64,000 nucleotides of DNA. Source: Puccinellia tenuiflora. Its lineage: Eukaryota; Streptophyta; Magnoliopsida; Poales; Poaceae. Positions within the stretch are counted from its first letter, which is position 1. Every line of letters begins with the position of its first letter. The position numbers and the translations under genes were made by a program. This document shows, piece after piece, positions 11,701-23,926 of the stretch. The notes under the pieces were generated by a model. It saw only the letters and a program-made list of their open reading frames with translations. It did not search any database and was not told where the DNA came from. The stretch spans positions 124,001 through 188,000 of the forward strand of contig QRDG01000352.1 of the NCBI GenBank assembly GCA_012064385.1. The letters are read 5' to 3'.

Positions 11701-14281
11701 AATCACATTGCAGCAACTAGTGACTCTTTCTCCTACAAACTAGCTGGATAGCGGTTGGCAAGCCATATGTTATGCATATGCAACTTTCAACAGAAATATA
11801 AGCTTTGGGTAGTCAAGTAATGCGAAGATCGATACTTGCATTGAGAATGTTCTACTGTGGAACATTTGGTTCCACAGTAACACTTGGTTCCATGTTCTAA
11901 CAGCAACACTTCTATCTATGTGATATGTCCTTGGTGACTGAGCAGATATATTTGGTTCGTTACTTTGATTTAGCACATGATTTTGGCGCCTAGTCCCCCC
12001 TACACACACACACACATGCAGGCTCTGATAGATGTACAACTACTTTTGAACTCATACATAATCATTTCATCAGCCTGGTCTAGCAAGTGAATACCCCAGT
12101 GAGTGTTTTTCTAAAACCACTCACAATAACTTTTGAGACGAGGTATGATCAGCCACTTTGATAGCCATAGCTAACATGTACATCTGATTAAACCGCTAGC
12201 TGAAGCATTCGGCTTGTTTTTTCAGGGACCATTTGGCTTGTTTTGGAAGACAAAAGGTTATTACACCGATCTGCTGCATTGATCTCTATGTAGGGTGACT
12301 GAAAAAACAAAGTTTACCTGGATATAAAGGAAACTGCTAGCAAATACAATAGCTGTTGATGAGAGAGCATTGGAAGATAATTCATCACAGCTCTTCGAAC
12401 TGCGGCCTCTTTGGCAAACTTCAACCACTGGGGAGTAGCGAAGTTCGCAGCTTCTCCACAATTAAATCCTGTAACATAACAGTCAGACCATTTAGAACTA
12501 CTACTAAAGTGCAAAGAAAAAAGGAAATGGAAACATGTAGATCTTCAGACCATTTGGAACTACTACTAATAGTCAGACCATTTTGTACATTATATGGTAG
12601 TCGGCCAAAATAAATGATTCTTATAGATAGTTCTATGATCTCCAATATAAGTGAGGGCCTCAAGGGGATCTAAAGTTGACGTTAGAGTAGCAATGAATAC
12701 TTGCAGAAATCTTCGGATGTTTTATCAATCAATTATCATAAAGCTGCGTAAAAAACCAACATATCAAAACCACTAAAGATACACAAATCAAGCATGATTC
12801 TGATTTCCGGTCGGAAAAAAAAGGAGTTCCCCAGCACTATCATGGCACCCATATATACGTAACATATCAAAGGTTTTTTTGTGGTGTAACAATACAACAA
12901 TGAGCACACAGCAGTACACACGCAGACGTAGATTACTCGTGTTCACTGTCAAGTGCAACAAACATAGAACTACATCATAGCTGCAATAGGTAGTCTAGCA
13001 ATTTACAAATCATGATGAATTGAAATCTAAAGGCTGGATGATGTTAACTGACCGTGGCTAAACCCAACATGGTAGGCCCTTGGGAACGTCACCACGAACT
13101 CGCCGGGATATTGTACCAATCTGAAGCAGAAGTGTGGAATGCATATGTCAACACATAAATGGATTTTAAGATGTGGTTTACTGACAAGAAAACATTGACA
13201 AGCGGTGAACATTTCAGAGATTGTACCTACAGCAGGGGAGACCAGCGGCTACAATGACCTCGGGGGACATCAATGTAGTTTTCTCCCCGAGCACCGCCAG
13301 GGACGCTGCACGGACAAACAATCTCACAATAATGCTACAATATATGCGGTGCGGATCAGACAAACAAACACGGGAAAAGGCTATTATACCAAGGCGGTCA
13401 GGGTTGCCTCCGTATCCATGCACGCGGATGACCTCCTCGAGCTCGGCCGCCCGGTCCCCGGGAACGGCGTACCACGTCTTTGGGGCGCCGGTGTGGAGGA
13501 AGTTGAGGCTGTGGAGCTCGTGGTCCTCGATGTGCCAGGCGAACCAGCTGAAGAGCATCCCGATGTAGACCATGGGGGATGTGACCCCGGGGACATCGTC
13601 GGGCATGAAGCGGGTGAGGGAGCCGGGGGCCCGCGCGATGGCCTGCAGGTTCCAGGGGCTGCTGGACAGCCTCCACCCCACCGAGGCCTTCTCCTCCTCG
13701 GCCTCTCCTTGGTCCGTGGAGGAGGTACGTTTGCGCTTCTTACGACGAGGGTTGGGTTGGGCGGATGGGCCGAAGCCGGAGCCGGGGACGTCGTTGGCGT
13801 ACTCGACGTAGATGGGGCGGTCGGCGGAGGCCTTCCAGAAGAGGGACTCGACGGCGAGCGGGGAGGGGTCGCGTGGGAGGCCGGCGAGGTGGGTTTTGGA
13901 GAAGGCGCGGGACTTGGCCTCGAACTGGTCGAGCGTGTAGCGCTCCCCGCTCTGCCAGACCTGCTTGAGGACGTGCGGGGGCGGGTGGCCGCGGCGCGGG
14001 GTGCCGAGCTCCTGGTGGCGGGTAGTGAAGACGGCTGCGGAGTCGGGGGATGGGGAGGAGGCGGAGGCGTGGAGGGAGGTGTTGAGGCGGGCGAAGACGT
14101 GGCGGCGGGAGGGGCGGTGGTAGGGCGGGATGACCTTGCAGATGCCGAATGCGGCGGCATGGCGCTCGACGCGGGAGAGGAAGGCGATGGGGTCGGCGAA
14201 CTCGGACTCGGTGGGGCGGTACTCCGGGGCGCGCGGCAGGCCGCGGAGCCACGCGGGGACGTCCGGCGCCTCCGGCGGCAT
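5760..14281 (-). CDS. ELF6: ELF6/REF6-type JmjC histone demethylase with four C2H2 zinc fingers
   Basis: Exons in transcript order are 14281-13390, 13305-13227, 13120-13053, 12468-12318, 10779-10163, 9510-9097 and 8002-5760. All introns are GT-AG and the phases sum to 1488 codons (1487 aa). JmjN lies at residues ~18-58. JmjC spans ~215-370 with the iron ligands H250, E252 (HIEDHELHSLNFLH) and H341 (AYHVGFSHG), and K268 (GAPKTWYAVP) for 2-oxoglutarate. A basic RRKKRKR stretch near 180 and another late in the long acidic middle are likely nuclear signals. Residues ~1381-1487 hold four C2H2-type fingers, including CPWEGCGMTFKWAWAQTEH. Family knowledge: these enzymes remove H3K27me3 and control flowering, stress and hormone genes. 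Exon 4-5 wording (SRLRDRRKEDRELLVK) is closer to ELF6/rice SE14 than to REF6. The length is full and no break was seen. Exon junctions were read by eye. Confidence 0.93.
10978..11160 (+). mobile_element. Probable tRNA-derived SINE in intron 4 of the demethylase gene
   Basis: The sequence contains a box-A-like TGGCTCGATTGGTGGG near 10994 and a box-B-like GTTCGACTCTC near 11040, the spacing of an RNA polymerase III tRNA-type promoter. It ends in a T-rich tract near 11150. Its orientation is opposite to the host gene. Boundaries are approximate and no clear target duplication was found. Confidence 0.4.
12000..12016. repeat. (AC)n microsatellite
   Basis: A short dinucleotide ACAC tract lies within intron 4 of the demethylase gene. 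Confidence 0.8.
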
Positions 14282-14989
14282 CGGTGGGCTAGGGTTTTGG
14301 GAGGGGGCGGCGAGGGGGGAGCATTTGGGTCTGGGGTTGAGAGGAGGGGAATGGCTATAGTGTGTGTGAAGACGGCTATAGTGTGTGTGAAGACGGTGGG
14401 GAAATGTGGTGGACTCCGGCAGGCCCCGCCTCCGACTCCGTCCGAGGGGTAAAAATCCAATCCGGAGATGCTTTTGCGCCTTTTTGGAATTTTCGATTCC
14501 ATGTTGCTACGTACTATGGTCGCCCATTTTTCACGTCTAGAAATACTAAAATCATCTGATCTTTTTATTTTGGCTCTCTAAAAGTGTTTTTTAGAAAGAA
14601 AATTTAGGTGCTTGGACAAATTTGAGTCACAATATGTCCGCGGACACATCCGGACGTGTCCGCGACAGGGGTTAAGCACCACCTTACTTTAAGAGCTGTC
14701 AAAACTATAAGCTGGGTGGGTATATCACCCTACAACAAAGGGTTTCCAGACAACCCCCATGTGTCCTCTCCCGGGACAACACACACCATTTTAACCATCA
14801 AATCCAAGCAAAACATGCACATAGATCATACTAGAAAGATTATTCGAAGTCAAATTACAACATAAATTTATTAAGGGTACATAAATAGTTCCAATTATTC
14901 GTAATGCATAATTCAAACAGCTCCCACAATTTCCCGAACACATGATGGGCGAGGTGTATGTCCAGGGGTTTTAACTTGCCGGGGACCGG
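14282..14989 (-). promoter_or_regulatory. Upstream/promoter region of the demethylase gene
   Basis: This is the interval upstream of the ATG at 14281. A 24-bp near-perfect direct repeat (GTGTGTGAAGACGG) lies at ~14359-14397, within the presumed 5'UTR or core promoter. No clear TATA box was found. The remainder is unremarkable AT-rich sequence with a GTCCGCGGACAC palindrome near 14636. Confidence 0.4.
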
Positions 14990-14997
14990 CGTACAGG

Positions 14998-15164
14998 CAG
15001 GGGCGGATCTAGAAACAACCAACCGGGTGCACAGGATACCGGTAAATTCTTATTTTCTTTGTAAACTATCGATTTTTCACCACAGGTGCCACCCCTACAA
15101 AATGATTTTTGGCAGCTTGACACCAGCGTGCACCCTGATGCCTACTTCTCTAGCTCCGCCCCTG
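14998..15164. mobile_element. hAT-type MITE, 167 bp
   Basis: The inverted ends are CAGGGGCGGATCTAG on the left and CTAGCTCCGCCCCTG on the right. Flanking 8-bp direct repeats CGTACAGG lie at 14990-14997 and 15165-15172. An 8-bp duplication with CAGGG-type ends is typical of the hAT superfamily. It is too short to code. Confidence 0.88.
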
Positions 15165-15390
15165 CGTACAGGGACGGCAACCATGTCTGAGGCGGCGGTG
15201 AAGTACGGGGAGGATTTGAGTCGGTGCACTGCATGTTTCGGGAGACGGTAGAGATAGGATGGGAATGAAGGCGGAGGTAGGAAGGGGCAGCGCGGGTGAG
15301 GAAAATGGGAGGAGGCTGGAGTCGGCGAGGGTTCGGTCCATTTTAGCCTTATTTTGGGTGGATCCGGCATTTCGGATTCGACGTGGCGGG

Positions 15391-16951
15391 TGATGCATGT
15401 AAAATGCATACATGAACTTTGCACTATAATACTTGTATTCCATTCATATTTGCATCATATAAGGGGTATATTACTGTTATTTAATGATTTTTGGTAATTA
15501 ATAATGATTTCCCCTATTTATGGAATTAATCCTGCGCAGGCAGAAAAACCCTATTTCTTTCCTTATTTATTTCAGGGCCTTAACGACGTCATAATGAGCT
15601 ATAAATTTACGGGGATCATTTTTTTGGAAGGAGGAAGACCTAGGAGCGAAGGAAGCAAGCAAACGGAGGCCGGAGGGCCAAAAGAGGTGGGCCCACGCGG
15701 CCCCTGTACCTGGCCGCGTGGTGCACCCTCTTTTGGGCCTCGTGGCCCCGTTTGCGCTGATCCTTCTTCCTGAAGCTTCCTCGTGACCTAAAAACGCCTA
15801 TAAAAATAGTTCTCCGACGTTTTCCAGAAGGAGGAGGCGGAAAAACAGAGAAATCACGAAACAGGAGACAGAAGGCTGCCGCCGGAGAAGATCGAAGGGG
15901 AGAAACGCCGTCGGAATCACTTTCGGAGGTCTTCTCCATCCCCCCTCCGGAGTCTCCATCAACACCACCGTCAAGACCAGCACCATCTCCATCACCATCT
16001 TCGTGATCCACTTCATCCCCCTCATAGTTTGAGATTGTTTGATCCCTAGCTATTGTCTAAGTGCTATTCTACATGTTTGTGAATTGCTACTTGTCATTAT
16101 TTTGTGGGGAGATCATAGTTTCAGATTGTGTTGTATCACTTGTACCACTGAATCATATCATGTCTTGGCGTTGTGAGTAGTTCTCTCATGTTCCTGGGGG
16201 TATAGGATGAATTGGCAATGATTTTTATATGACATGTGTTGGTATTTTGTCTAGTTTTTATCTTTGATGTAATTCTATGATGGTGTTATGCGAATGTCGA
16301 CTGCACATCACTTCACCTATATGGGCTCATAGGAGAACACCGTAGTGTAATGGAGTGAGGAAGACTTGAGAGGACACGTAAACCTGGGACCGAATCATGA
16401 AGTTGCATTATGAGGGTATTAGTATCGGGGACCTTAAAGATTAATGCTATGGTGGGACTTTATGTCTTAATAACTCTTGTGCAGTCATTTACTTGGCCAC
16501 ATGATCCATCATATGAGGTTTAGTTTATTTATTTAGCTATTCCTAATTATGGCTTCGTCCAAATAAGATTAAAACTTGACAAAATGTTTACCTTGTTGTT
16601 CTAGAAATATTTATGCCATGAAGTCTAATTAGCCCTTGGGAACTCTCTCCACCTATAAGAAACATACACTTGAGCTTGTCCTCTTGATGCATAGAGGATT
16701 GGACTTTCTCTTTTTGAGAGCTTTCACTTGTCATATTTCATTTTCAGCATTTTACTTTATTACAAACTCTACACCAAAAACCCAAAAACACTTGCATCAT
16801 TTAATCATTTTAGTTTGTCTAGTGCATAGATAATAAGGGAAGTGACACTCTTATTTGAGTGGATAAATACTTATACCTTCTACTCCTCGTGGGATCGATA
16901 CTATACTTACACATCGAAGACTTCAACGATCCCCTATACTTGTGGGTATCA
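15391..16951 (+). repeat. 5' LTR of element A (1561 bp)
   Basis: It starts TGATGCATGTAAAATG and ends GTGGGTATCA. Its first ~390 bp equal 21566-21956, bases ~15781-15975 equal the inverted copy at 23003-23202, and the remainder equals 29471-30455. Short open frames within it are LTR coincidence and recur in every copy. Confidence 0.92.
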
Positions 16952-16962
16952 AGACGTTTTCT

Positions 16963-16979
16963 GGCACCGTTGCAGGGGA
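16963..16979 (+). other. Primer-binding site of element A (tRNA-Asp type)
   Basis: The 17 bases starting TGGCACCGTTGC lie 11 bases after the 5' LTR. They differ at two positions from the perfect tRNA-Asp 3'-end complement TGGCGCCGTTGCCGGGG seen in elements B and C. Confidence 0.8.
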
Positions 16980-17359
16980 GTGTAGCGCTTAAGTTTTAAT
17001 TCTTGTTTGCACTAGATTTTTATTTTTCAGTTTTGCATATACTCTAGTTTACTTTCAGTTTTGCATTTAGTTGAGTTTACTTTCAGTTTTGCATTTATCA
17101 AAAACCCCAAAAAAAATAAAAAATGGAAAATTATTATAAAAATGCCATGATAGCTGCTGAATTTAGAAAATCAAAAGAAGGGAAAAGATTAGGAGGCTAC
17201 ATATAGCTCCTATATAAAATTGCTAATGAGCTGCTTAACTTTTATGAGGAAGAAATTTGTTGCTCTGAATACTATAGACACTTTGAATTTCAATGCCCTT
17301 CCAATAAAGATGAACCTGTTATTGCAACTTATCATACTTGGAATTATGCTCACTTAGGG

Positions 17360-18472
17360 ATGGAAAAAGTAGAGCAATTTGTTATTTTTATGGCAGCCTA
17401 TGAATTAAACACCTTTATTGATGAACATGAAACCTGCCCTATAGCTTCTCAATTTAAAGATTTGATTGCCAATATCCTTAACATCTGCAGAAATGAATTT
17501 GATGAAAATATTTATGTTATTGACACAACGGAAAGAGCAACCCAAGAAAGATCTAACGTTTTGCAGGAAGAAGATGATGAAAACATAAGTTTGGAAGAGG
17601 AAGTATGTGAAGAAGATGATAAAAGCCTAAGCTTGGGGATGCCCATGCAGCCCCAAGAGGAGGACAATGAAGAGCAAGAAGATGAAGAAAATGATGAACA
17701 ACTACAGAATGAAGAGAGGAAACATCCACCTTCACCACCTATGGATGAGGGTAACACTCAAAATTTTGCTGATGATAAACTTTGTTTTTATGATTCTGAT
17801 GATGAGGAAGAATATCAACCTATGCCTAACGAGAACATTATTGATAATGATTTTAAAAATGATGAAGAATATGGTTTGGACATGCTATATGATAATGCTT
17901 TAGATGATGGTACTATGCTTATTGATAATCCTCCATGCTTAGTTTTTACTACTTTATGTGAGGATAAAAATGATATACTTGCTGCTTGTGATAATACTCT
18001 CACTCATGAGAGTCCTACTTTATTTTTGAACTCTCCTATTCACACCATAGAGGAGGAAATTTGCTTTGATGATACTATGCCTCCTATATATGATGATTAT
18101 TATGATGAATGTGATATTTTTAGTCCACCTACTATTGAGGAAAAAGTTTATTATGATCATGATATGCCTCCTATTTATGATGATTACAATGATGGCTATG
18201 GTAGTTTTACTCCCACTATTACTAATGAGAAGGATTTTACTTATGTGGAGAGTAATAATAATAATACTTTTATGCATGTGAATCATGACAAGAATGCTTT
18301 ATATGATACTTCTGTTGTTCAGTTTGTTTATGATGGCAGTGAAATTTATTATGAGAGAGGGAAACATGTCTCTAAATATCTCAATAATACATATGTTTCC
18401 TCTCTTTATGTTGAAGGTTTTAATGTTACACTTGCTTTACCTTCCTATGCTAATTACTATATGCTTCATTGA
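17360..18472 (+). CDS. Acidic gag-derived reading frame of element A, 370 aa
   Basis: The frame starts with MEKVEQFVIFMAAYEL and is extremely rich in Asp/Glu/Asn, for example EDEENDEQLQNEE near residue 105. It repeats a motif of the form MPPIYDDYxxxxD twice around residues 235-275. The C-terminal third (ExxFxYVE, TFMHVxHDKN, YERGKH) closely parallels the C-terminus of the gag frame of element C (39107-41563). It lacks a gag core, zinc knuckle, protease, reverse transcriptase or integrase. It is probably the distal, low-complexity part of an Athila gag retained after deletion of the proximal part. Whether it makes a functional protein is unknown. Confidence 0.6.
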   Translation: MEKVEQFVIFMAAYELNTFIDEHETCPIASQFKDLIANILNICRNEFDENIYVIDTTERATQERSNVLQEEDDENISLEEEVCEEDDKSLSLGMPMQPQEEDNEEQEDEENDEQLQNEERKHPPSPPMDEGNTQNFADDKLCFYDSDDEEEYQPMPNENIIDNDFKNDEEYGLDMLYDNALDDGTMLIDNPPCLVFTTLCEDKNDILAACDNTLTHESPTLFLNSPIHTIEEEICFDDTMPPIYDDYYDECDIFSPPTIEEKVYYDHDMPPIYDDYNDGYGSFTPTITNEKDFTYVESNNNNTFMHVNHDKNALYDTSVVQFVYDGSEIYYERGKHVSKYLNNTYVSSLYVEGFNVTLALPSYANYYMLH

Positions 18473-21400
18473 TTTATTTTCTTACAAGATCCCAATGCAT
18501 AGGAAGTGGGTTAGACTTAAATGTGTTTCATATTTTTCTCTTGATGCTCTCTTTTGCATTTCAATTCTTATTCCTATGTGAGCATCATTAAATAACCTCT
18601 TTTGAGAGGTAGGATCAAACAATAGTGATTTGCTGTCCAGAAAACAGATTCCTGAGCTTCACTGTGAAAAATGTTAAAAATCACAGAAAAGGAATTTTGA
18701 CTTGATATTTTACGACAGAAATATTCAGTTATTATTACACAATTCATTAGTTCAAAGTTGTCTGATTTGAGCAACGTAAGTGCCTCTGGAAATTCAGTCT
18801 TTATGGGCTGTCCAATTTTTGACAGATTCTATCTTTATTTTACATTACTCTCATTACTTGTGTTTTGTGTGGTTCTATTGATCAAAGAGCAATGCACAAC
18901 CATAGTAATATTAGCTAATGTTTAGAATCAACTCATTATATGTCTTTGCTGTGCCTATGGATATTTAATTTATGGAGACACTAACCCCTGTAATCAAGTT
19001 TTATGATGAGTTATATGTGTGAAGAGAATTTTCAAATGGAAGAGTTGAGGGTGATAAACAAAGATCAAGAGGGACAAACACTCAAGCTTGGGGATGTTAC
19101 CCCTAAGATCACCCTACATATATCAAGTAAGTACAAGAATTTAAGATTGGGGATGCCAAGCCACCTCACTCCAACCATCTTGATACCGAGTAAGTAAGCC
19201 TAGCTATATGGCTATAAAGAAAGCGCTTTACGGGAGGCAACCCGGTTGTTTTTATTTTTTATTTTCTTTGTGTCCTCTTGCTGTAACAAGAGACTTAGTT
19301 TTTAGTTTAGTTTCTGGAATAATTAATAAATTGCTAAGTTTTACCCATTTTGGTATGAAAAAGTTGTTATTTTGCATACGGAGATTTCATTCCAGCACAA
19401 GTCTGTATACGGTTTGATTTTTAGTTCTTATTCTGTAACTCCGATTGAGCTGATATTTTTAATGTGACTGTAACTTTTCATCCTCTGTATGCATGAAATT
19501 TTTCAGAATTTATAGACATGTTTAAGTCAGGTATAAAAATACGTTTTTCTGCTTTCAGTTTTCTGGACAGATTCTGTCCAATATTGTTTGATGCATGTTT
19601 TGAACTTTTAACTTGAATATTGTTGATCCAATTGAGTTTATTAATAGGCATACAACATTATACACTTTCTGTATATTCACATGAATTTTTTTCTAAGGAT
19701 TATAAGCAGCAAGTAATGCATTTGTTTATCACTACTAACGTCACCCCACAGAAAAGAAATGGGAGAAACGGTGTTTTGAAGTTTTTTCACAGTGATTGGA
19801 AGAGATGCACCATGAGTTATCCAATGATGGTGAAAACCATAAGCTTGGGGTGTGAGAACATCCCCACTGGACCAACACACTCTCGGTTTGCGCACGTCTA
19901 ATTTCTGTTTTTTTTATCAATACACTTTATCGCATAAACTTGGAGCGTCTTTTTGTTTATTTTTGCTTTGATTTTTATTTTGTGAGACCACCACACTATC
20001 ATTTATATATGAAAGAGCTACTGGAAATATGGGTTGAAATATCTTGCATACTTTTATTGTATTGGGAAAAGAGATGTCTAAGTTGATTTTTAATGACACA
20101 TATAGTTGCATGATTCATGAGCTTCTTTATGAGTAATAATTCGCAAATGCTTTATCATGAGCTATCTTTTATTCATGTTTTGATGCTGTATGTTATTTCA
20201 CGTTGTTTAACATGAATTAGTTAGTTCTATGGACACTCATGCATGCATATAGATGGTCATCTTTCTCCATTTTGCTAGCCCAAAAATTCCAACAAGTAAA
20301 AACTTGTTTCCAACACCTTCAACCAAAGTTTTTCCAGTGAGTCCACCATATCTACATATTAGCTTTATGCTATTCCAAGTATGTTTATCATGTTATTTGT
20401 GTTATCTATACCTCTAAATAAAAATGATTATGTTATTTATTGTAATGGAAAAGGTTGATTAAAAAGCTCTCGCGAACTTGATGCACACTTTACTTTTATT
20501 GCATTTAATAAACATGAACCATTGTGATTAATATTATGATGATAGTGGCTTGATAAATGTTTAAGGTTGGGAGTTAGCCCATATGTGCTGTCACATGCAA
20601 AGCTTTCAACGTGTTCCATCATTTATTTAGTTGATATCATGTACTTTTGTTTATGGATGCCTATCATGGTGAAATAATGTGGAGATAGAGTAAGTTTAAA
20701 TGAGTTTGTATAAATGGTTAGAGAGAAACCTGGGCCGCTAATCTAAGCCATGCGTCATTCATGGTGGAAATTTACTTACATGTTATTTTGAAGTTTCTGT
20801 GATACACCCTACAATAAAAAGCTATATCAAGTGGTAAATAAAAAGGGTGTTGAGGTTGTTCATTATGTTTGTTTGTCTTGTTGTTTTGATGTGGGCTTGA
20901 TCCATATCATGGGACAAGAGGTACCCCAGTTGAGGCTCTTAATAATACCATTATTACTTACAATGATAGATAACTTAAACTTGCTTTGTTTCCCAAGATG
21001 AGTAATCATGGTGTAGGTACTTGTATTCAAGGGGCATGAGACATCTAACCTTTGCTTTATCAAGACCACTACTCATATTTGCTTTCACATTAAAATTTAA
21101 TCATTCAAGATGCTATGATAGGGGAATGAGAGCTTGACACCAAATATTACCATTGCATTCAATAACTTAAGTAGAATAGTTTGGAGAATAGATGAAACTT
21201 ATGCATGTTTTACCTCTACTCATTTATATATCTTTTCCAAAGTGTCCATCTTTTATATTCAGATTTTCATCTTCACTCTATGACCTATATAGGATGTTCT
21301 TACTTATCATATTGCATACATGTGCTCCATATTACTATCTTTTATGTTACACTTTGTGAACTATCATTGAACATCCTTGCATTGAATACTTGATATCACT

Positions 21401-21565
21401 TTATAAACTGTTTGCATATTGCTACTTCTTTGAATAATGAATCATTTGACTTTATGTAGCAGTAGCAATCATCTTTTATATCCTTGTTGTTATTATATTG
21501 CAAAGTTCATGTTAGTTTTATCACTTCCATACTCGAGGACGAGCATGAGTTGAGCTTGGGGATGT
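18473..21565 (+). other. Non-coding 3' internal region of element A
   Basis: This is about 3.1 kb of AT-rich sequence without a supported gene. From ~19.7 kb on it matches, in inverse orientation, element B's 25.75-23.93 kb region, so A and B share a family 3' end. It contains recurrent AAGCTTGGGG blocks (19084, 19842) and ends with the polypurine-like tract GCTTGGGGATGT before the 3' LTR. Confidence 0.7.
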
Positions 21566-21956
21566 TAATGCATGTAAAATGCATACATGAACTTTGCACT
21601 ATAATACTTGTATTCCATTCATATTTGCATCATATAAGGGGTATATTACTGTTATTTAATGATTTTTGGTAATTAATAATGATTTCCCCTATTTATGGAA
21701 TTAATCCTGCGCAGGCAGAAAAACCCTATTTCTTTCCTTATTTATTTCAGGGCCTTAACGACGTCATAATGAGCTATAAATTTACGGGGATCATTTTTTT
21801 GGAAGGAGGAAGACCTAGGAGCGAAGGAAGCAAGCAAACGAAGGCCGGAGGGGCAAAAGAGGTGGGCCCACGCGGCCCATGTACCTGGCCGCGTGGTGCA
21901 TCCTCTTTTGGGCCTCGTGGCCCCGTTTGCGCTGATCCTTCTTCCTGAAGCTTCCT
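21566..21956 (+). repeat. 3' LTR of element A, first part (391 bp)
   Basis: It matches 15391-15781 with a handful of substitutions; its terminal TGATG has become TAATG. It stops at GAAGCTTCCT, where sequence switches abruptly to inverted element-B LTR. This is the left breakpoint of the inversion. Confidence 0.92.
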
Positions 21957-23202
21957 ATATGTTGAGATTGCAATGTTTATTTCAGTTATGAAAGTAGATG
22001 CATATTATGTACCCCGTTCTTATATCCTTGTTATGATCAAGCATGTTTATGAGAGCATGTGTGGGGGAACGTGTGCATTAGTTGGAGTAACGGGGGTGGT
22101 GAAGTGATAAGCTGACAACTTGAATATCATGATCCATTGGGTGTTTACCTTACTTTGTTGCCTCACTAGGGATAAACCAAAATACCATGTTGAAGGGTAG
22201 GAGGAGTGACTTGCCTCTACCTAAGACTAGATCCATCATGTGTTTATTTTAACTTCATGTCATTAATCTTAAAGCTATACTCTGATGTTATCTTAATTAC
22301 TAAGGTGCATGATTTAGTTCACATCTTGGTGGAGTATAAGTGAGACTAATAATCAAAAGGTCTCTATGTTAGGATGTGATAACCATATAATTAGTAACAT
22401 GATTAAACTTGTTTGCAATCTCATATGTTAAGTCTATGTCTACTTGTTTGCCACACTATATTAAAGAGAGAGTGCATGTGTGAAACCATGAACCCCGGTC
22501 CATTTTTAATCATAAGAAACACTTTTCCAACCACTTTTAAGCATCTTTTACATTCAGCCATTTTAAAATCAGAAAATACAAAAACACTTTTACTTCTTGC
22601 ATTCACATAATAAAAACCCCAAAAATACCATCCATCATCATTACTACCATCCTTGCATTATTATTTACCACCATTGCATTTTTATTTGCTGTTTTGAATT
22701 CATTATTATCTTAATATCATTCTCACACCTTGTGCTTGACAACCACTTGGTGAGGTTGATGGCACAAAGCAATTTACTTGTTTGCAGGAAATCTAGAGAA
22801 GGACAAGAAGATAAAACCCACACTACTGATTCCCCGAGAGTTCGATATTAAACCCTCGAGTCACCTTCTTGGGGAAAAAACTTCCACTTCTACATACTCT
22901 GCACTTGGAGGCTCAACCTATCCCTTATATTTATTGTTTTCCTTTCAGGGTATCAAGAGTACTGTTGGCGAAGTTGAGGGAGACTTCAACTACCCGTCAT
23001 CACTGGTCTTGATGGTGGTGTTGATGGAGACTCCGAAGGGGGGATGGAGAAGACCTCCGGAAGTGATTCCGGCGCCGTTTCCCCCCTCCGATCTTCTCCG
23101 GCGGCAGCCTTCTGTCTCCCGTTTCGTGGTTTCTCTATTTTTCCGCCTCCTCCTTCTGGAAAACGTCGGGGGACTATTTTTATAGGCGTTTTTAGGTCAC
23201 GA
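21957..23202. other. Inverted segment (about 1.25 kb) spanning the A/B junction
   Basis: Bases 21957-23002 are element B's LTR end in plus orientation, opposite to the rest of B. Bases 23003-23202 are element A's LTR in minus orientation, opposite to the rest of A. Re-inverting the segment makes both LTRs continuous: GCTTCC joins TCGTGACC in A, and CAACATAT joins ATTAACTC in B. It also places ACCAG on both sides of B. Confidence 0.92.
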
Positions 23203-23926
23203 TTAACTCATAGAAAGATCCACCACAATGGTAATACAACGGTGACCGTAATCATGTTCAGCAGCTCATACGGTGCTATCTAATGAAACTCAAGAGAGAG
23301 AGAGATACATATGCTACTGCCACAAACCCATAGTCCAGCGGTGGACTACTCCCTCTTCATCATGGAGCCGGTGGAGATGTCGATGGAGAAGAAGGAGACC
23401 TCTCCGGCAGGGCTCCGCCGGAGTCCCCCCCCTCCGATCTTCAGCCTCCTGATCTCTGTTTTCTGGTTTCTCTCGTGTGGCATCTCTCCTCTGGAAAAAC
23501 GTCGGGGGACCTCTTATATATGCGTTTTTAGGTCACGAGGATGCTTATGGGCGAAGGATCGATGCAAATGGGGCCACGAGGGCCAATTGGGATGGGCCTA
23601 CGCGGCCTGGTACTGTGGCCGCGTGGGACCCCCCCTTTTGGTCTCCTGGCCTCTGTTCATTGACTTCTTTCGCTCCTAAATCTTGTCCTTCCAAAATAAT
23701 GACCCTCCTAAATTTATAGCTCATTATGACGTCGTTAAGGTCCTGAAACAAATAAAGAAAGAAATAGGGGTTTTTTGCCTACGCAACATTAATTCCATAA
23801 AAAGGGGAAATCATTATAAATGACCAAAAATCATTAAATAACAGTAATATACCCCTTATATGATGCAAATATGATTGGAATATAACTATTATAGTGTAAA
23901 GTTATGTATGCATTTTAGATGCATCA
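23203..23926 (-). repeat. 3' LTR of element B, proximal part
   Basis: Read on the minus strand it starts TGATGCATCTAAAATGC at 23926 and matches 29470-28749. It is cut at the inversion breakpoint and continues, flipped, at 21957-23002. Confidence 0.9.

Noticed and set aside
13205..14452. Long plus-strand frame opposite the first demethylase exon
   Set aside because: It is a Gly/Glu-rich shadow of a high-GC exon; the minus-strand frame carries JmjN/JmjC motifs.
15504..15773. 89-residue frame repeated at 21679-21948
   Set aside because: Both are LTR sequence of element A; the shared frame reflects LTR identity, not a gene.
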